NCBI GenBank assembly: GCA_902519255.1
Contig: CABYIV010000005.1
Location: 1 to 64,000 of the forward strand
DNA length: 64,000 nucleotides
Reading direction: 5' to 3'
From: an uncultured Pelagibacteraceae bacterium
Lineage (GTDB): Bacteria; Pseudomonadota; Alphaproteobacteria; Pelagibacterales; Pelagibacteraceae
Shown here: one piece after another, positions 45,018-54,004 of the stretch
Layout of the letters: each line of letters begins with the position of its first letter
Position numbering within the stretch: the first letter of the stretch is position 1
Notes under the pieces: model-generated
What the model saw: only the letters and a program-made list of their open reading frames with translations
Databases searched by the model: none
Told to the model about the DNA's origin: nothing
Position numbers and translations under genes: made by a program

Positions 45018-46858
45018 ATTTTACAATTTTTTAGCTGATATAAATCTAAATGAAAAATGTATCCATCATAATTTTCACTTTTGAAAAAAGGACTTCTACC
45101 TGAAGTTTGGCCTGCATTTTTTTTAAATTTGAACAGTTCTCCCCTACAATTTTTTAAAATGTCATTACTATTATTTAATTCATTACTAGAATATAAAATA
45201 AAAGCTGGTTTTTCTTTTAAGATATTGTCCAAATAATATGTAAATCCGTTTTTTTTATGTGAATTTGAAAAAAGTCGGAATTCATAAGGAATTGCTTTAT
45301 ATTTATAAAATGCAATTGATCTATGTGTAGTTAAAATTACGGAATTATCTGGTAATACTTCATTTGCCCATTTATACAGCAAATAACCATCAGCATTGTT
45401 TGTTAAAACTTTATCTAACAAATCTTTATTCAAATTTCCCTTAAATAAATTTAAAGAGAAGAATGCTAAAAAAATGAGAAACAACGAAGAAGTAAAAACT
45501 ATGGTATTTTGCAAGTAATTTATAAATCGACTTTTATTTTTTGAAAAATAAAAAATTGAAACAAAAAGTAACCATATGAATGGTTCTATGAAAAATCTTC
45601 CAACTGGTTGAGCAAATACTAAGGAGATGAAAATAAATATAAATGACAATAATAAGTATTTTTTTATTATTTTTAGATTTAATTTTAATCCAAAAATAAA
45701 ATATAATACCATTGGACCTAAAGTATAAGTTATTACACTAAAATTGGGATATGGAAAAAATATCCAAATAGGAAATAATCTTGAATTCCCAGTGCCATGT
45801 TTTAAGCTGTTGTTTATATCAACAGATGAATAAATATCTGTAACAGGATTAAAAAAGTTAAAAAATATATTTTTATTCAAATTTAAAAATTCATATATCT
45901 CCTTAGGGGCAATAAGAGCTAAAGATATTGGTAAAGCTATAAAAATAGATTTTACTAATAAACCTTTTTTATACATTTCATAGATTGCTAACAAAGAAAT
46001 TAATCCAGAAGATAAAATAAAATTAAATTTAAAATGAATAGAACATAATAAAAGAAAAATAATTAGAATAAAACATTTGATTGAATACTTAATATTTAGT
46101 TTTGGTAAATAAATTGTTGTTAGAATTAAACAAAAAAAATTGTTTATTAGAGGAAACATTTGGGGTTTTGATGTACTAACTAAGAATAATAAAACAGGCA
46201 TAGTTAAAATAATTAAAGAAACATAGATTTTTTTTTGATCACTAAAATTATAATTTTTATGTTGAAAATTTAATATGAATATTATTAATAAAAATAAGGA
46301 AATAAATTGCAAGAATTGTGATAAATAAATTGATCCAAAAGTTATTCCATACATGAAAAAAGATTCTCCTGCACCAGAAAGTTGACTTGTAAGCCAGTAT
46401 TTAACAATTGGAATATTCTGAAAATTTAGTTGATATATTGGTATTGTAAGATGGTACTCAAGACTATCTGGATCAGTATTTGGAGAGAGCGAAAGTAAAA
46501 AATAAAAAAATAATAAAAAATAAATTAAATATACTTTTTTGTCGTTTTGATTAAAATTATTAACAAAATTTTTAAAATAATTTGGTTTATAAAAACCTGA
46601 TGAAATAATAAAAATAGACACTACACTAATTACAATAGGGTTGATTTTAAAATATAACGAGTAAAAATAGGTTAATATAGACAAAGAGTTAGTAATTAAA
46701 AAAAAATTCAATATTAATAACAATTTTTCGTCTTCAATAAAAAATCTGTTTTTTCTAATAGGTTTTATAATTTCCGCTAAATTGAACAAACCATTAATAA
46801 TTAATAATGAAATTAATATAGAAATAATTGATGAAAATTCTAAAATCATTAAACTCAA
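45014..46858 (-). CDS. Polytopic membrane protein, possible GT-C glycosyltransferase
   Basis: The protein has 614 residues with about 12 TM segments and a C-terminal soluble domain (about 480-614). The first large loop has SPNTDPDSLEYHLTIPIYQ, an acidic motif followed by YHL like that in the protein at 29669. The C-terminal part has LTTHRSIAFYKYKAIPYEFR. The layout is that of GT-C transferases of the ArnT/PMT type, but I do not recognise a named family. It overlaps the adjacent GT2 gene by 4 bases. Confidence 0.58.
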   Translation of the reverse strand: MSLMILEFSSIISILISLLIINGLFNLAEIIKPIRKNRFFIEDEKLLLILNFFLITNSLSILTYFYSLYFKINPIVISVVSIFIISSGFYKPNYFKNFVNNFNQNDKKVYLIYFLLFFYFLLSLSPNTDPDSLEYHLTIPIYQLNFQNIPIVKYWLTSQLSGAGESFFMYGITFGSIYLSQFLQFISLFLLIIFILNFQHKNYNFSDQKKIYVSLIILTMPVLLFLVSTSKPQMFPLINNFFCLILTTIYLPKLNIKYSIKCFILIIFLLLCSIHFKFNFILSSGLISLLAIYEMYKKGLLVKSIFIALPISLALIAPKEIYEFLNLNKNIFFNFFNPVTDIYSSVDINNSLKHGTGNSRLFPIWIFFPYPNFSVITYTLGPMVLYFIFGLKLNLKIIKKYLLLSFIFIFISLVFAQPVGRFFIEPFIWLLFVSIFYFSKNKSRFINYLQNTIVFTSSLFLIFLAFFSLNLFKGNLNKDLLDKVLTNNADGYLLYKWANEVLPDNSVILTTHRSIAFYKYKAIPYEFRLFSNSHKKNGFTYYLDNILKEKPAFILYSSNELNNSNDILKNCRGELFKFKKNAGQTSGRSPFFKSENYDGYIFHLDLYQLKNCKI

Positions 46859-47640
46859 TTCAGTAAATTAATATTATATAAGAAATTTTTTAGTTTAATT
46901 TTTTGAGCAAAATAATTTGTAGATAATATTTTTGATAATTCATTATTTTTATTAAATTTATTAATAATATAAGCCAATTCACTAATTTCAGATTTTTTGT
47001 TTTTTGATTCATTATCTTCATGAATTCTATACTTACATAAATAGTCATCTAAATATTCAAAATACGAAAATTCGCTTAATCTTATTATTAAATCAAAATC
47101 CGATGTAATATGTAATTTTCCATCAAAATAATAATCTAGCTTTTTTAGTGATGATTTTTTAATCATTAATGTTAGCCATGCGGTTAAAGGTTTACCATTT
47201 AAATAACTTTGAATAACTTCTTTTTTGCAATAACCGCTATATAATTTTTTATTTATTTTGGAATAATTATTTTCGGTCATTTTATAATAATTAGTATAAA
47301 CAACATCTATTTTTTCATTAAATAAAAATTTTTTGATTTGTAGCTCTAGCTTTTTTTCCAACCATAAATCATCAACATCTAAGAAAGATATAAACTCACC
47401 TTTTGACAGACTTAAAGCCATAGTTCTCACATTTCCCAAATTAAGTAATTTATCAGTTTTATGATACTTTATTCTTTTATCTTTAAATGAGTTTACAATT
47501 TTTTTACTTTTATCTGAAGAAAAGTTATCAATAAATATAATTTCCCAATTCTCATATGTTTGGTTTATTATACTATTGATAGAGTCTACCAAGTATCTTT
47601 CGCCATTATGGCAAGTCATAATTATACTTACAAGTTTCAT
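46855..47640 (-). CDS. GT2 glycosyltransferase
   Basis: GT-A transferase with VSIIMTCHNGERYLVDSINSI, IDNFSSDKSKKI and FLDVDDLWLEKKLELQ (DxDD metal motif), followed by the helical block of WaaV/KdtX-like transferases. It has 261 residues. It heads the minus-strand run that goes through the epimerase, carbamoyltransferase and fusion. A gap of 43 bases separates it from the divergent membrane gene at 47684. Confidence 0.88.
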   Translation of the reverse strand: MKLVSIIMTCHNGERYLVDSINSIINQTYENWEIIFIDNFSSDKSKKIVNSFKDKRIKYHKTDKLLNLGNVRTMALSLSKGEFISFLDVDDLWLEKKLELQIKKFLFNEKIDVVYTNYYKMTENNYSKINKKLYSGYCKKEVIQSYLNGKPLTAWLTLMIKKSSLKKLDYYFDGKLHITSDFDLIIRLSEFSYFEYLDDYLCKYRIHEDNESKNKKSEISELAYIINKFNKNNELSKILSTNYFAQKIKLKNFLYNINLLN

Positions 47641-47683
47641 CTAATAGAATATATATCCTATATATATTATTTTTGAATTTTAA

Positions 47684-48769
47684 ATGATCAAAAAACTGGA
47701 TAAAATTTATTTATTTTATGTAATCTCTGTAATCATATTTCTTTTCTTGACTACTAAGTATTTGGATCTTGAAGAGTTAATAAATTCTGCAGGTCAAATG
47801 GATATTATTAGTTACACAGAAATTTCAAAATTTTATCCATCTTTACCAAATAATAGTGAGATTATTGTTAAACATATAGCTCAAAGATTTTTTATACCCT
47901 ATTTTGCTGGTTTAATTTCATTCCATTTAAATTTGGATCTATTCACGGTATATAAAATTTTAACCTATACTTTTTTGGTTACTTTTGCTTTTGCTATTAC
48001 ATTTTATGTAAACAGGTCTGACTTTAGTTTAAAAGAAAAAATTTTATTTTTTTCATTGCTTTTTTTAAATCCATACATTGTTAGACATCATATTTTTCAA
48101 CCTGTACAAGCTCATGATTTAATTTTTTTTTTAATAACACTGACTATTTCGTACCTAATTATAAATAAAAAATATAATTGGATTATATTTTTCGGTACAA
48201 TTCCTTTATTTTTAAGACAAACATCAATTGCTTTATTTATAGGGTCATTAATAATACTTTTTATAAATAAAAAATATATTCAAGCTTTTTTATGTTTTAT
48301 ATTATTTTTTATAATAATTAATTATATTTCTTACGTTTCGAATATAATATCCCCCCAAAATTTTAATTTTAAATATGCTTATGGAATAATTCTATATGAT
48401 TTTTCTGAAGTTGAGAGATTATTGAGATTTTTAGCTTTGCCAATAATTAGTTTTTTCCCATTAGGAATATTTCTTTTCTCAAAAAAAAAGAATGGGATAA
48501 ATAATAAAAATGTTCTCATAATGCTTTTTATTTGTTTAATGATGATAGGACAGCCCATTTTGGCCGGACCTGATGGAAGTCTGAGAAATGTAGTTCGAAT
48601 TGCAACTTTGTGTTACCCAATTCTAGTTTCTTTGCTATTTTATAAATTTGATATAACTAAAGTTCTTAATAATAATCTGATATTCTATTCCTTTGTTATT
48701 GGACTTTTTCTATGGTCATTTCATCCAACTTTTTCAATAATTAGTTTTTTTGGGATTTTAAGATTTTAG
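47684..48769 (+). CDS. Polytopic membrane protein of unknown function
   Basis: The protein has 361 residues and about 9-10 TM segments. The early loop reads SAGQMDIISYTEISKFYP and a later one HHIFQPVQAHDLIFF; LFLRQTSIAL is a third recognisable patch. Short length and loop acidity resemble small GT-C-like membrane proteins of polysaccharide loci, but no motif settles it. It is the last plus-strand gene in the island within the window. Its stop adjoins the stop of the next, minus-strand gene. Confidence 0.5.
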   Translation: MIKKLDKIYLFYVISVIIFLFLTTKYLDLEELINSAGQMDIISYTEISKFYPSLPNNSEIIVKHIAQRFFIPYFAGLISFHLNLDLFTVYKILTYTFLVTFAFAITFYVNRSDFSLKEKILFFSLLFLNPYIVRHHIFQPVQAHDLIFFLITLTISYLIINKKYNWIIFFGTIPLFLRQTSIALFIGSLIILFINKKYIQAFLCFILFFIIINYISYVSNIISPQNFNFKYAYGIILYDFSEVERLLRFLALPIISFFPLGIFLFSKKKNGINNKNVLIMLFICLMMIGQPILAGPDGSLRNVVRIATLCYPILVSLLFYKFDITKVLNNNLIFYSFVIGLFLWSFHPTFSIISFFGILRF

Positions 48770-49963
48770 TTAAACTAGATCAAAAGAATCTATTTTTAAT
48801 TTCTGATCATTTGCATAGTTTCTATACATAAAAAGAGCTTGTATAGCAAAAAAAGTTACCCAAGAATTTGGATGTTTCATTTGCTTTCCATTACTTGTTT
48901 TTCCCCAATAAAATGATCCTTTAATTTTAATATTATTACTTTTAGAATTTTGGTATTTTAGTAATAAATTAATTAGCTTTTTTATTTTTCTTATATCAAA
49001 ATCTGAATTATTTTGTTTAGAACTGTTTAAGAAAGATAATCGAATTACTTGCGAAACTGCATCCAATCGCTCATGAAAAATCATCTTTTCTTTAAAATAT
49101 AGCCTTGGAATTTTTCCATCTTTATTAAGTTTAGATAAGATCCATTTTGTTGCTTTTTTTGAGGCTTTTAAATACTTTTTCTCCTTTAAATAAGTACCTA
49201 CACACCATAATCCTTCGGCTGAATAACAATGAGGATGTGCATTGGTTCCTCCCCTGAATGGAAATGATATAAATCTTCCGTTCTTTGTTTGAAATTGTAG
49301 AGATCTGTTACATATTTTTTTAGCATTTTCTAAATATTTTTTTTGTTTTGTAACAGAATATAAATTTATTAAACCTGTAGCTATTTTAGTATGATAACTA
49401 CTTGATGTTAATGACCATTCTTTATCAGATTCAAAAAATTTATTTTCAGAAACATCATATACTGGCTTTACATAATCATTCTTATCTATACAGTAATTTG
49501 TGATCCAGTTTCCACATTTGATTGCACTTTTTAATAGATAGTTTTTTTTTGTTATTTTGTATAAAGATACTAATCCATTTAAAATCACACCATTATCAAA
49601 TGAATATATTTGATTTTGTTTAAAAGCATGCAATGATTTTTTATCAATCAAAAACAAACATTTAAACCCTCCATTTTTATGCAAAGCATACTTAATTAAC
49701 CAATTAGCAGATAGTATAGCATAATCTAAGTATTTTTTATCTTTTGTATTATTGTACAAAAAAACCATCATTGTTAAAAAATAACCATTTATCTCAGAAT
49801 AGATAAATGAATATTTTTTTCTTTTTATATCATACCAAGCATTAACACTTCCTTTTTTATGTGATTTAGTGTTTTGAATACCAGATTTAACCAGCCAATC
49901 TACTGCGCTTTCAATAGACTTTGATAATTTATTAGAATTCAAATCCAATTTTTTTTTGCCCAC
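48770..49963 (-). CDS. Alpha/alpha-barrel (six-hairpin type) glycan-processing protein
   Basis: A 397-residue soluble protein built from helix-pair repeats, each ending with a Gly/Asn-rich loop, such as YLDYAILSANWLIKYALHKNGGF, LLKSAIKCGNWITNY, YLENAKKICNRSLQFQTKNGRF and YLKASKKATKWILSKLNKDGKI. This is the pattern of six-hairpin glycosidases, epimerases and related enzymes. No signal peptide is seen, so it may be cytoplasmic. The start is GTG at 49963, since the next in-frame Met lies far inside a repeat. Catalytic activity is unknown. Confidence 0.6.
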   Translation of the reverse strand: MGKKKLDLNSNKLSKSIESAVDWLVKSGIQNTKSHKKGSVNAWYDIKRKKYSFIYSEINGYFLTMMVFLYNNTKDKKYLDYAILSANWLIKYALHKNGGFKCLFLIDKKSLHAFKQNQIYSFDNGVILNGLVSLYKITKKNYLLKSAIKCGNWITNYCIDKNDYVKPVYDVSENKFFESDKEWSLTSSSYHTKIATGLINLYSVTKQKKYLENAKKICNRSLQFQTKNGRFISFPFRGGTNAHPHCYSAEGLWCVGTYLKEKKYLKASKKATKWILSKLNKDGKIPRLYFKEKMIFHERLDAVSQVIRLSFLNSSKQNNSDFDIRKIKKLINLLLKYQNSKSNNIKIKGSFYWGKTSNGKQMKHPNSWVTFFAIQALFMYRNYANDQKLKIDSFDLV

Positions 49964-50907
49964 TCTATATTTAATTTAAGACCTGTTTTTATATCTACTT
50001 TATGTCTCCACCCTAGCCGCTTGCACAATTTAGCGTCACAGGTTAACCTTTGGACTTCAGCTTTTCTCTCTGTGATATGAACAATTTTTGATTTACTTTT
50101 TGAAATTTTTTTAATCTGTTTAGCTAAAAAATTTATAGTATAGTCTTTACCTGTCCCAAAATTGATTATTTTTTTTAAACTTTTTTTGTTCTTTGAAACT
50201 AACAAAAAAGCTTCTACAGCATCTGTAACATAAGTTAAATCTCTAGATTGTTGTCCGCTTCCATGAATTGTTATATCTTTATTATTAAGTGCCATTTTTA
50301 TAAATTTAGGTATTACATCGTAAGTATGTCTTGGACCATATGTATTAAAGGGTCTAATAATTATAATTGGTAAATTATAGGTTTGTATATAAGAGAAACA
50401 ATATCTGTCTGCTGCAGCTTTCGAAGCCGCATAAGGAGACGTAGGATTTAGTGGATGTTTTTCGTTTATTTTTTTTGTCAATGCAGTTCCATATACTTCA
50501 CTTGATGATGTGCAAACAATTTTTTCTATACCTTTAATCTGTCTAGCTGCTTCTAGTATATTTAATGTTCCAATTACGTTTGCTTCATTTACTTCCAAAG
50601 GATGTTCAAATGAATAGGGAACGTAAGCATTTGCAGCTAAATGAAAAATTATTTTTGGGTTATCTTTAATAATGTGCCTAATGATATCTGTAGATGAAAT
50701 ATCACAACAAATAATTTTTTTACATTTTCTGACATACTTTAAACTTAAATTTTTAAAGTCATAGCTGCTTGTTCCATGATTTGAAGTTGCTCTTACAACA
50801 ATAGTTAAGTGTGCACCAAGGTCTAAAAGTTTTTCCGCTAAATGTGACCCTACAAAACCATCAGCACCTGTTAGTAAAATTTTCTTATTTTTCCAAAAAT
50901 TACTCAT
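49939..50907 (-). CDS. NAD-dependent sugar-nucleotide epimerase/dehydratase
   Basis: Extended SDR: ILLTGADGFVGSHLAEKLL (residues 10-28), HLAANAYVPYSFEHPLE, CTSSSEVYGTA and SPYAASKAAADRYC. PFNTYGPRHTYDVIPKFI and SRDLTYVTDAVEAF give the sugar-nucleotide dehydratase/4-epimerase type. It has 322 residues. The closing WRHKVDIKTGLKLNIEW is typical of the dTDP-/GDP-/UDP-sugar dehydratases. It overlaps the six-hairpin gene by 25 bases and follows the GT2 gene immediately. Confidence 0.88.
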   Translation of the reverse strand: MSNFWKNKKILLTGADGFVGSHLAEKLLDLGAHLTIVVRATSNHGTSSYDFKNLSLKYVRKCKKIICCDISSTDIIRHIIKDNPKIIFHLAANAYVPYSFEHPLEVNEANVIGTLNILEAARQIKGIEKIVCTSSSEVYGTALTKKINEKHPLNPTSPYAASKAAADRYCFSYIQTYNLPIIIIRPFNTYGPRHTYDVIPKFIKMALNNKDITIHGSGQQSRDLTYVTDAVEAFLLVSKNKKSLKKIINFGTGKDYTINFLAKQIKKISKSKSKIVHITERKAEVQRLTCDAKLCKRLGWRHKVDIKTGLKLNIEWAKKNWI

Positions 50908-51618
50908 TTATTTCCAAAATAGATAACCTTTTATTATTGTTCTTAATACTTTTAAACCAAAAAAAAAACGACCAAAAGGCACATTAAAAAGTTTTGAAAT
51001 TCCATGCTTTCTCTCATATCTATGAACTGGAACCTCTTTGATTTTAAAATTTTTTCTAAAAGACTTAATTAAAAGCTCTGTCTCAATCTCAAATCTGTTG
51101 GTCTCTAAATTAAGCTCATTTAGTTTACTTGATACAAAACACTTAAACTCTGATTGGCTATCAGTAATATTTTTATTAAAAAGTAAATTAATTAAAAAGG
51201 TTATAGATTTGTTTCCAAACTCATTTACTGGCAAAACTGCTTTATTTGAAAATCTATCTTTAGATTTTTCAAAATTTAGAAATCTTGATCCAATTACATA
51301 ATCAAATCCATTATTAATTTCATTTATAAGAAGGTTTATCTCTTGGGGATCATCTTGCCCATCTCCACCCATAAAAACTATATAATCACCTTTGGCTTTT
51401 TCAATACCCTTACGCATTGCATATCCTTTTCCCATATTTTGTGTTAAATTAATTTTTATACATTTTGAATTATCAATTTCAGTTTCGGTATTATCAGAAC
51501 TACCATCGTTAACTACGATTAATTCATCTTGTTCACTTAAAACAAGATTAATTTTTGAAATCAAATCTCCTATATTGCCTTGCTCATTGTAAACTGGCAC
51601 AATTATACTTTTTTTCAT
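50908..51618 (-). CDS. GT2 glycosyltransferase, polyprenyl-phosphate sugar synthase type
   Basis: Begins KSIIVPVYNEQGNIGDLI, then VVNDGSSDNTE, NMGKGYAMRKGIE, and FMGGDGQDDPQEI (DQDD-like metal block) with DYVIGSRF. KCFVSSKLNELNL and VPVHRYERKHGISKL close the DPM1-like fold. It has 236 residues and no membrane anchor. It is a third DPM1-type enzyme in the island but clearly different from the pair at 25624 and 28091. It is coupled to the RfbH-like gene by a 4-base overlap. Confidence 0.9.
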   Translation of the reverse strand: MKKSIIVPVYNEQGNIGDLISKINLVLSEQDELIVVNDGSSDNTETEIDNSKCIKINLTQNMGKGYAMRKGIEKAKGDYIVFMGGDGQDDPQEINLLINEINNGFDYVIGSRFLNFEKSKDRFSNKAVLPVNEFGNKSITFLINLLFNKNITDSQSEFKCFVSSKLNELNLETNRFEIETELLIKSFRKNFKIKEVPVHRYERKHGISKLFNVPFGRFFFGLKVLRTIIKGYLFWK

Positions 51619-52889
51619 TTCGTGATTTTGTTAAAGAAATTATCAAAAGTTCTTGATATATAATTAATTTTTTTATTATCTAATTTATGATGTAATCCTA
51701 TAAAAAAACCATTTTTCATCACGAGATCAGAATTTTTTAAATTACCTTTTTTATACTTAAATTTTTTTAAAAAAGGCTGATCTGCAATATTACCTGCAAT
51801 AATTGGTCTATTTGCAATATTTTTATCTGACAAAAATTTTACTAAATCTTTTTTTGAAAATTTTTTGTTTGGTTTAACTACAATTGGAAAAGTAAACCAA
51901 CTATTTTTGATTTTATTTACAAAGCTTGGTAAAATCAAAAATTTCTCATACTGTTTTAATAAATTTATGAGTTTTTTTGCAGCAAAAGTTCTTTTATTTA
52001 TAAATTTATTTAATTTATTAATTTGATTTGAGACTAAAGCTGCAGACATATCAGTTGGCTTAAAATTAAATCCTATGTATGGAAACATAAATGACTCTTC
52101 AAGTTCTGGATTACTTTTGATAAAATTTTTTCTTGTTTTGGTGTTTCTAACTTCTCTTAACCAGCCATTTGCTCTTATGCTTCTTAAAATATCAGCATAA
52201 TAATTATCATCTGTCAAAATCATTCCACCTTCTACTGAAGATATATGATGTGATTGATACATGGAGATAGATGAAAATATTCCAAAAGTACCAGAATATT
52301 TATTGTTAAATTTTGCTCCAATTGACTCACAATTATCCTCGATTAAAATTAGATTATATTTTTTACATAATTGGAGAATTTTACCCATATCACAAACGTG
52401 ACCTAATGGATTTACAACCATTATTGCTTTTGTTTTTTTTGTTATTGATTTTTCAATTAAATTTACATTAATGTCATAAGTAGATAAATTTACATCAATC
52501 AAAACTGGAACCAAACCATTTTGGATTATTGGACTTACTGTTGTGCTCCAAGTTACTGCAGGAGTTAAGATTTCATCTCCCTCTGAAAGTTTATGCTTTT
52601 TCTTCGCATATATTGACCGAAGTAGATATAAAATTAAAAAATTTGCTGACCCGCCAGAATTTAACATGATTGCATTTTTAATTTTTAAATATTTTTCTAT
52701 TTTTTTTTCTACATTTGAGACTTCTTTACCGATGGTTGGCCATCCTCTTAATAATGTATTCAAAGAATTCAAAACATCTTTAGTGTCGTACTGAATTATG
52801 CTCAAAGGTAAATTATTATTAGCAAAAGACTTTGAGTCTAAATAGTTTAATTTTTTTTTTATCTCAAATTTAATATTTTTTTGGTTCAT
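51615..52889 (-). CDS. RfbH/ColD-like PLP-dependent sugar 3-dehydratase
   Basis: DegT/StrS-fold protein closest in pattern to RfbH: NSGGSANFLILYLLRS, GDEILTPAVTWSTTVSPIIQNGLVPV, LIEDNCESIGAKF and the YIGFNFKPTDMSAAL block. At the PLP lysine position it has His (SHHISSVEGG), so it should be a dehydratase, not an aminotransferase. The Cys cluster that binds [2Fe-2S] in RfbH is absent; the segment reads GWLREVRNTKTRKN. This points to a ColD-like mechanism. It has 424 residues. It overlaps wecB by 20 bases. Confidence 0.82.
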   Translation of the reverse strand: MNQKNIKFEIKKKLNYLDSKSFANNNLPLSIIQYDTKDVLNSLNTLLRGWPTIGKEVSNVEKKIEKYLKIKNAIMLNSGGSANFLILYLLRSIYAKKKHKLSEGDEILTPAVTWSTTVSPIIQNGLVPVLIDVNLSTYDINVNLIEKSITKKTKAIMVVNPLGHVCDMGKILQLCKKYNLILIEDNCESIGAKFNNKYSGTFGIFSSISMYQSHHISSVEGGMILTDDNYYADILRSIRANGWLREVRNTKTRKNFIKSNPELEESFMFPYIGFNFKPTDMSAALVSNQINKLNKFINKRTFAAKKLINLLKQYEKFLILPSFVNKIKNSWFTFPIVVKPNKKFSKKDLVKFLSDKNIANRPIIAGNIADQPFLKKFKYKKGNLKNSDLVMKNGFFIGLHHKLDNKKINYISRTFDNFFNKITK

Positions 52890-53955
52890 TTTTTTTCAAA
52901 TATTTTTTTATTATATAGTATAATTTTTGTGATGCTTTACCATCACCATAAGGATTTCTCCAATTAATTTTTCTTTTAATTATTTTAATAGCATTGAGAT
53001 AGATATTTTTTTGACTAATTTTACTTAAAATATTACATCCAATTTTTAATGTTTCTGGTCTTTCGGTGCTATTTCTTATAGTAATTAACGGTATTTTCAT
53101 AATACAAGCCTCTTCTTGTATCCCACCAGAATCGCTGAATATAATTTTAGAATTTTTTATTAATTTTAAAAAGTTAAAGTAATTCATTGGATCAATAGGT
53201 TTAATATTTTTTTTATCATAGTTAATTTTGTTTAATAATTTTTTTGTTTTTGGATGAACTGGAAAAATAATTTTAATATTTGTCTTTTTAAAAAATTTTT
53301 CTAATTCTTCAATTATTTTTTTTAAGTTATTTTCATTTTCAGTATTTTCCTCTCTATGTATTGTTAAAACTGCATATTCAAATGTAATATTTAAATCTTT
53401 TTTAATTTGGTTTTGTACCAGTGGAGATTTAATAGCATCACAAATTGTATTACCAATGACAAAGATTTTTTTTGGATTTATATTTTCACTTATTAAGTAT
53501 TTTTTTGATGTTGAGGTAGGACAAAATAAAATATCAGAAGCATGGTCTATTAATCTTCTATTTAACTCTTCAGGCATATTTTTATCAAAACTTCTGAGAC
53601 CAGCCTCTAAATGAATTAATTTTATATTTTTGTACTTTGAAACAACTAATGCTCCTGCAAGAGCAGAATTAGTATCTCCATAGACTATAATGGCTTTAAA
53701 TTTATTTTTGCGAATAATTTTTTCAATACTTATCATCATTTGTGCAGTTTGTTGAGCATGTGATTTGGATCCAATTTTTAAATTGTAGTCAGGCTTAAGG
53801 ACTTTAAAATCTTTTAAAAATATCTTGCTTAAATTTCCTGAATAATGTTGTCCAGTATGAATTATTTTGTATTGAATTTTTTTTTTTTTAAAAAAGCTTA
53901 CTACCGGATATATTTTAATCAATTCTGGTCTAGTGCCTAAAATTATGCCTATCAT
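52870..53955 (-). CDS. wecB: Non-hydrolysing UDP-N-acetylglucosamine 2-epimerase
   Basis: Interconverts UDP-GlcNAc and UDP-ManNAc. IGIILGTRPELIKIYPV at the N-terminus, TGQHYS, VYGDTNSALAGALVVSK, HLEAGLRSFDKNMPEELNRR and SDSGGIQEEACIMKIPLITIRNSTERPE are all family blocks. Its 361 residues are normal. A 13-A tract lies in the N-terminal Lys run (forward 53877-53889). UDP-ManNAc could feed a ManNAc-containing repeat or a nonulosonate. It is followed by the RfbH-like gene. Confidence 0.94.
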   Translation of the reverse strand: MIGIILGTRPELIKIYPVVSFFKKKKIQYKIIHTGQHYSGNLSKIFLKDFKVLKPDYNLKIGSKSHAQQTAQMMISIEKIIRKNKFKAIIVYGDTNSALAGALVVSKYKNIKLIHLEAGLRSFDKNMPEELNRRLIDHASDILFCPTSTSKKYLISENINPKKIFVIGNTICDAIKSPLVQNQIKKDLNITFEYAVLTIHREENTENENNLKKIIEELEKFFKKTNIKIIFPVHPKTKKLLNKINYDKKNIKPIDPMNYFNFLKLIKNSKIIFSDSGGIQEEACIMKIPLITIRNSTERPETLKIGCNILSKISQKNIYLNAIKIIKRKINWRNPYGDGKASQKLYYIIKKYLKKNEPKKY

Positions 53956-54004
53956 AAATTTAAATATTTATACTTAAGTTGAAAAATATGCAAAAAAAAT
54001 AAGA

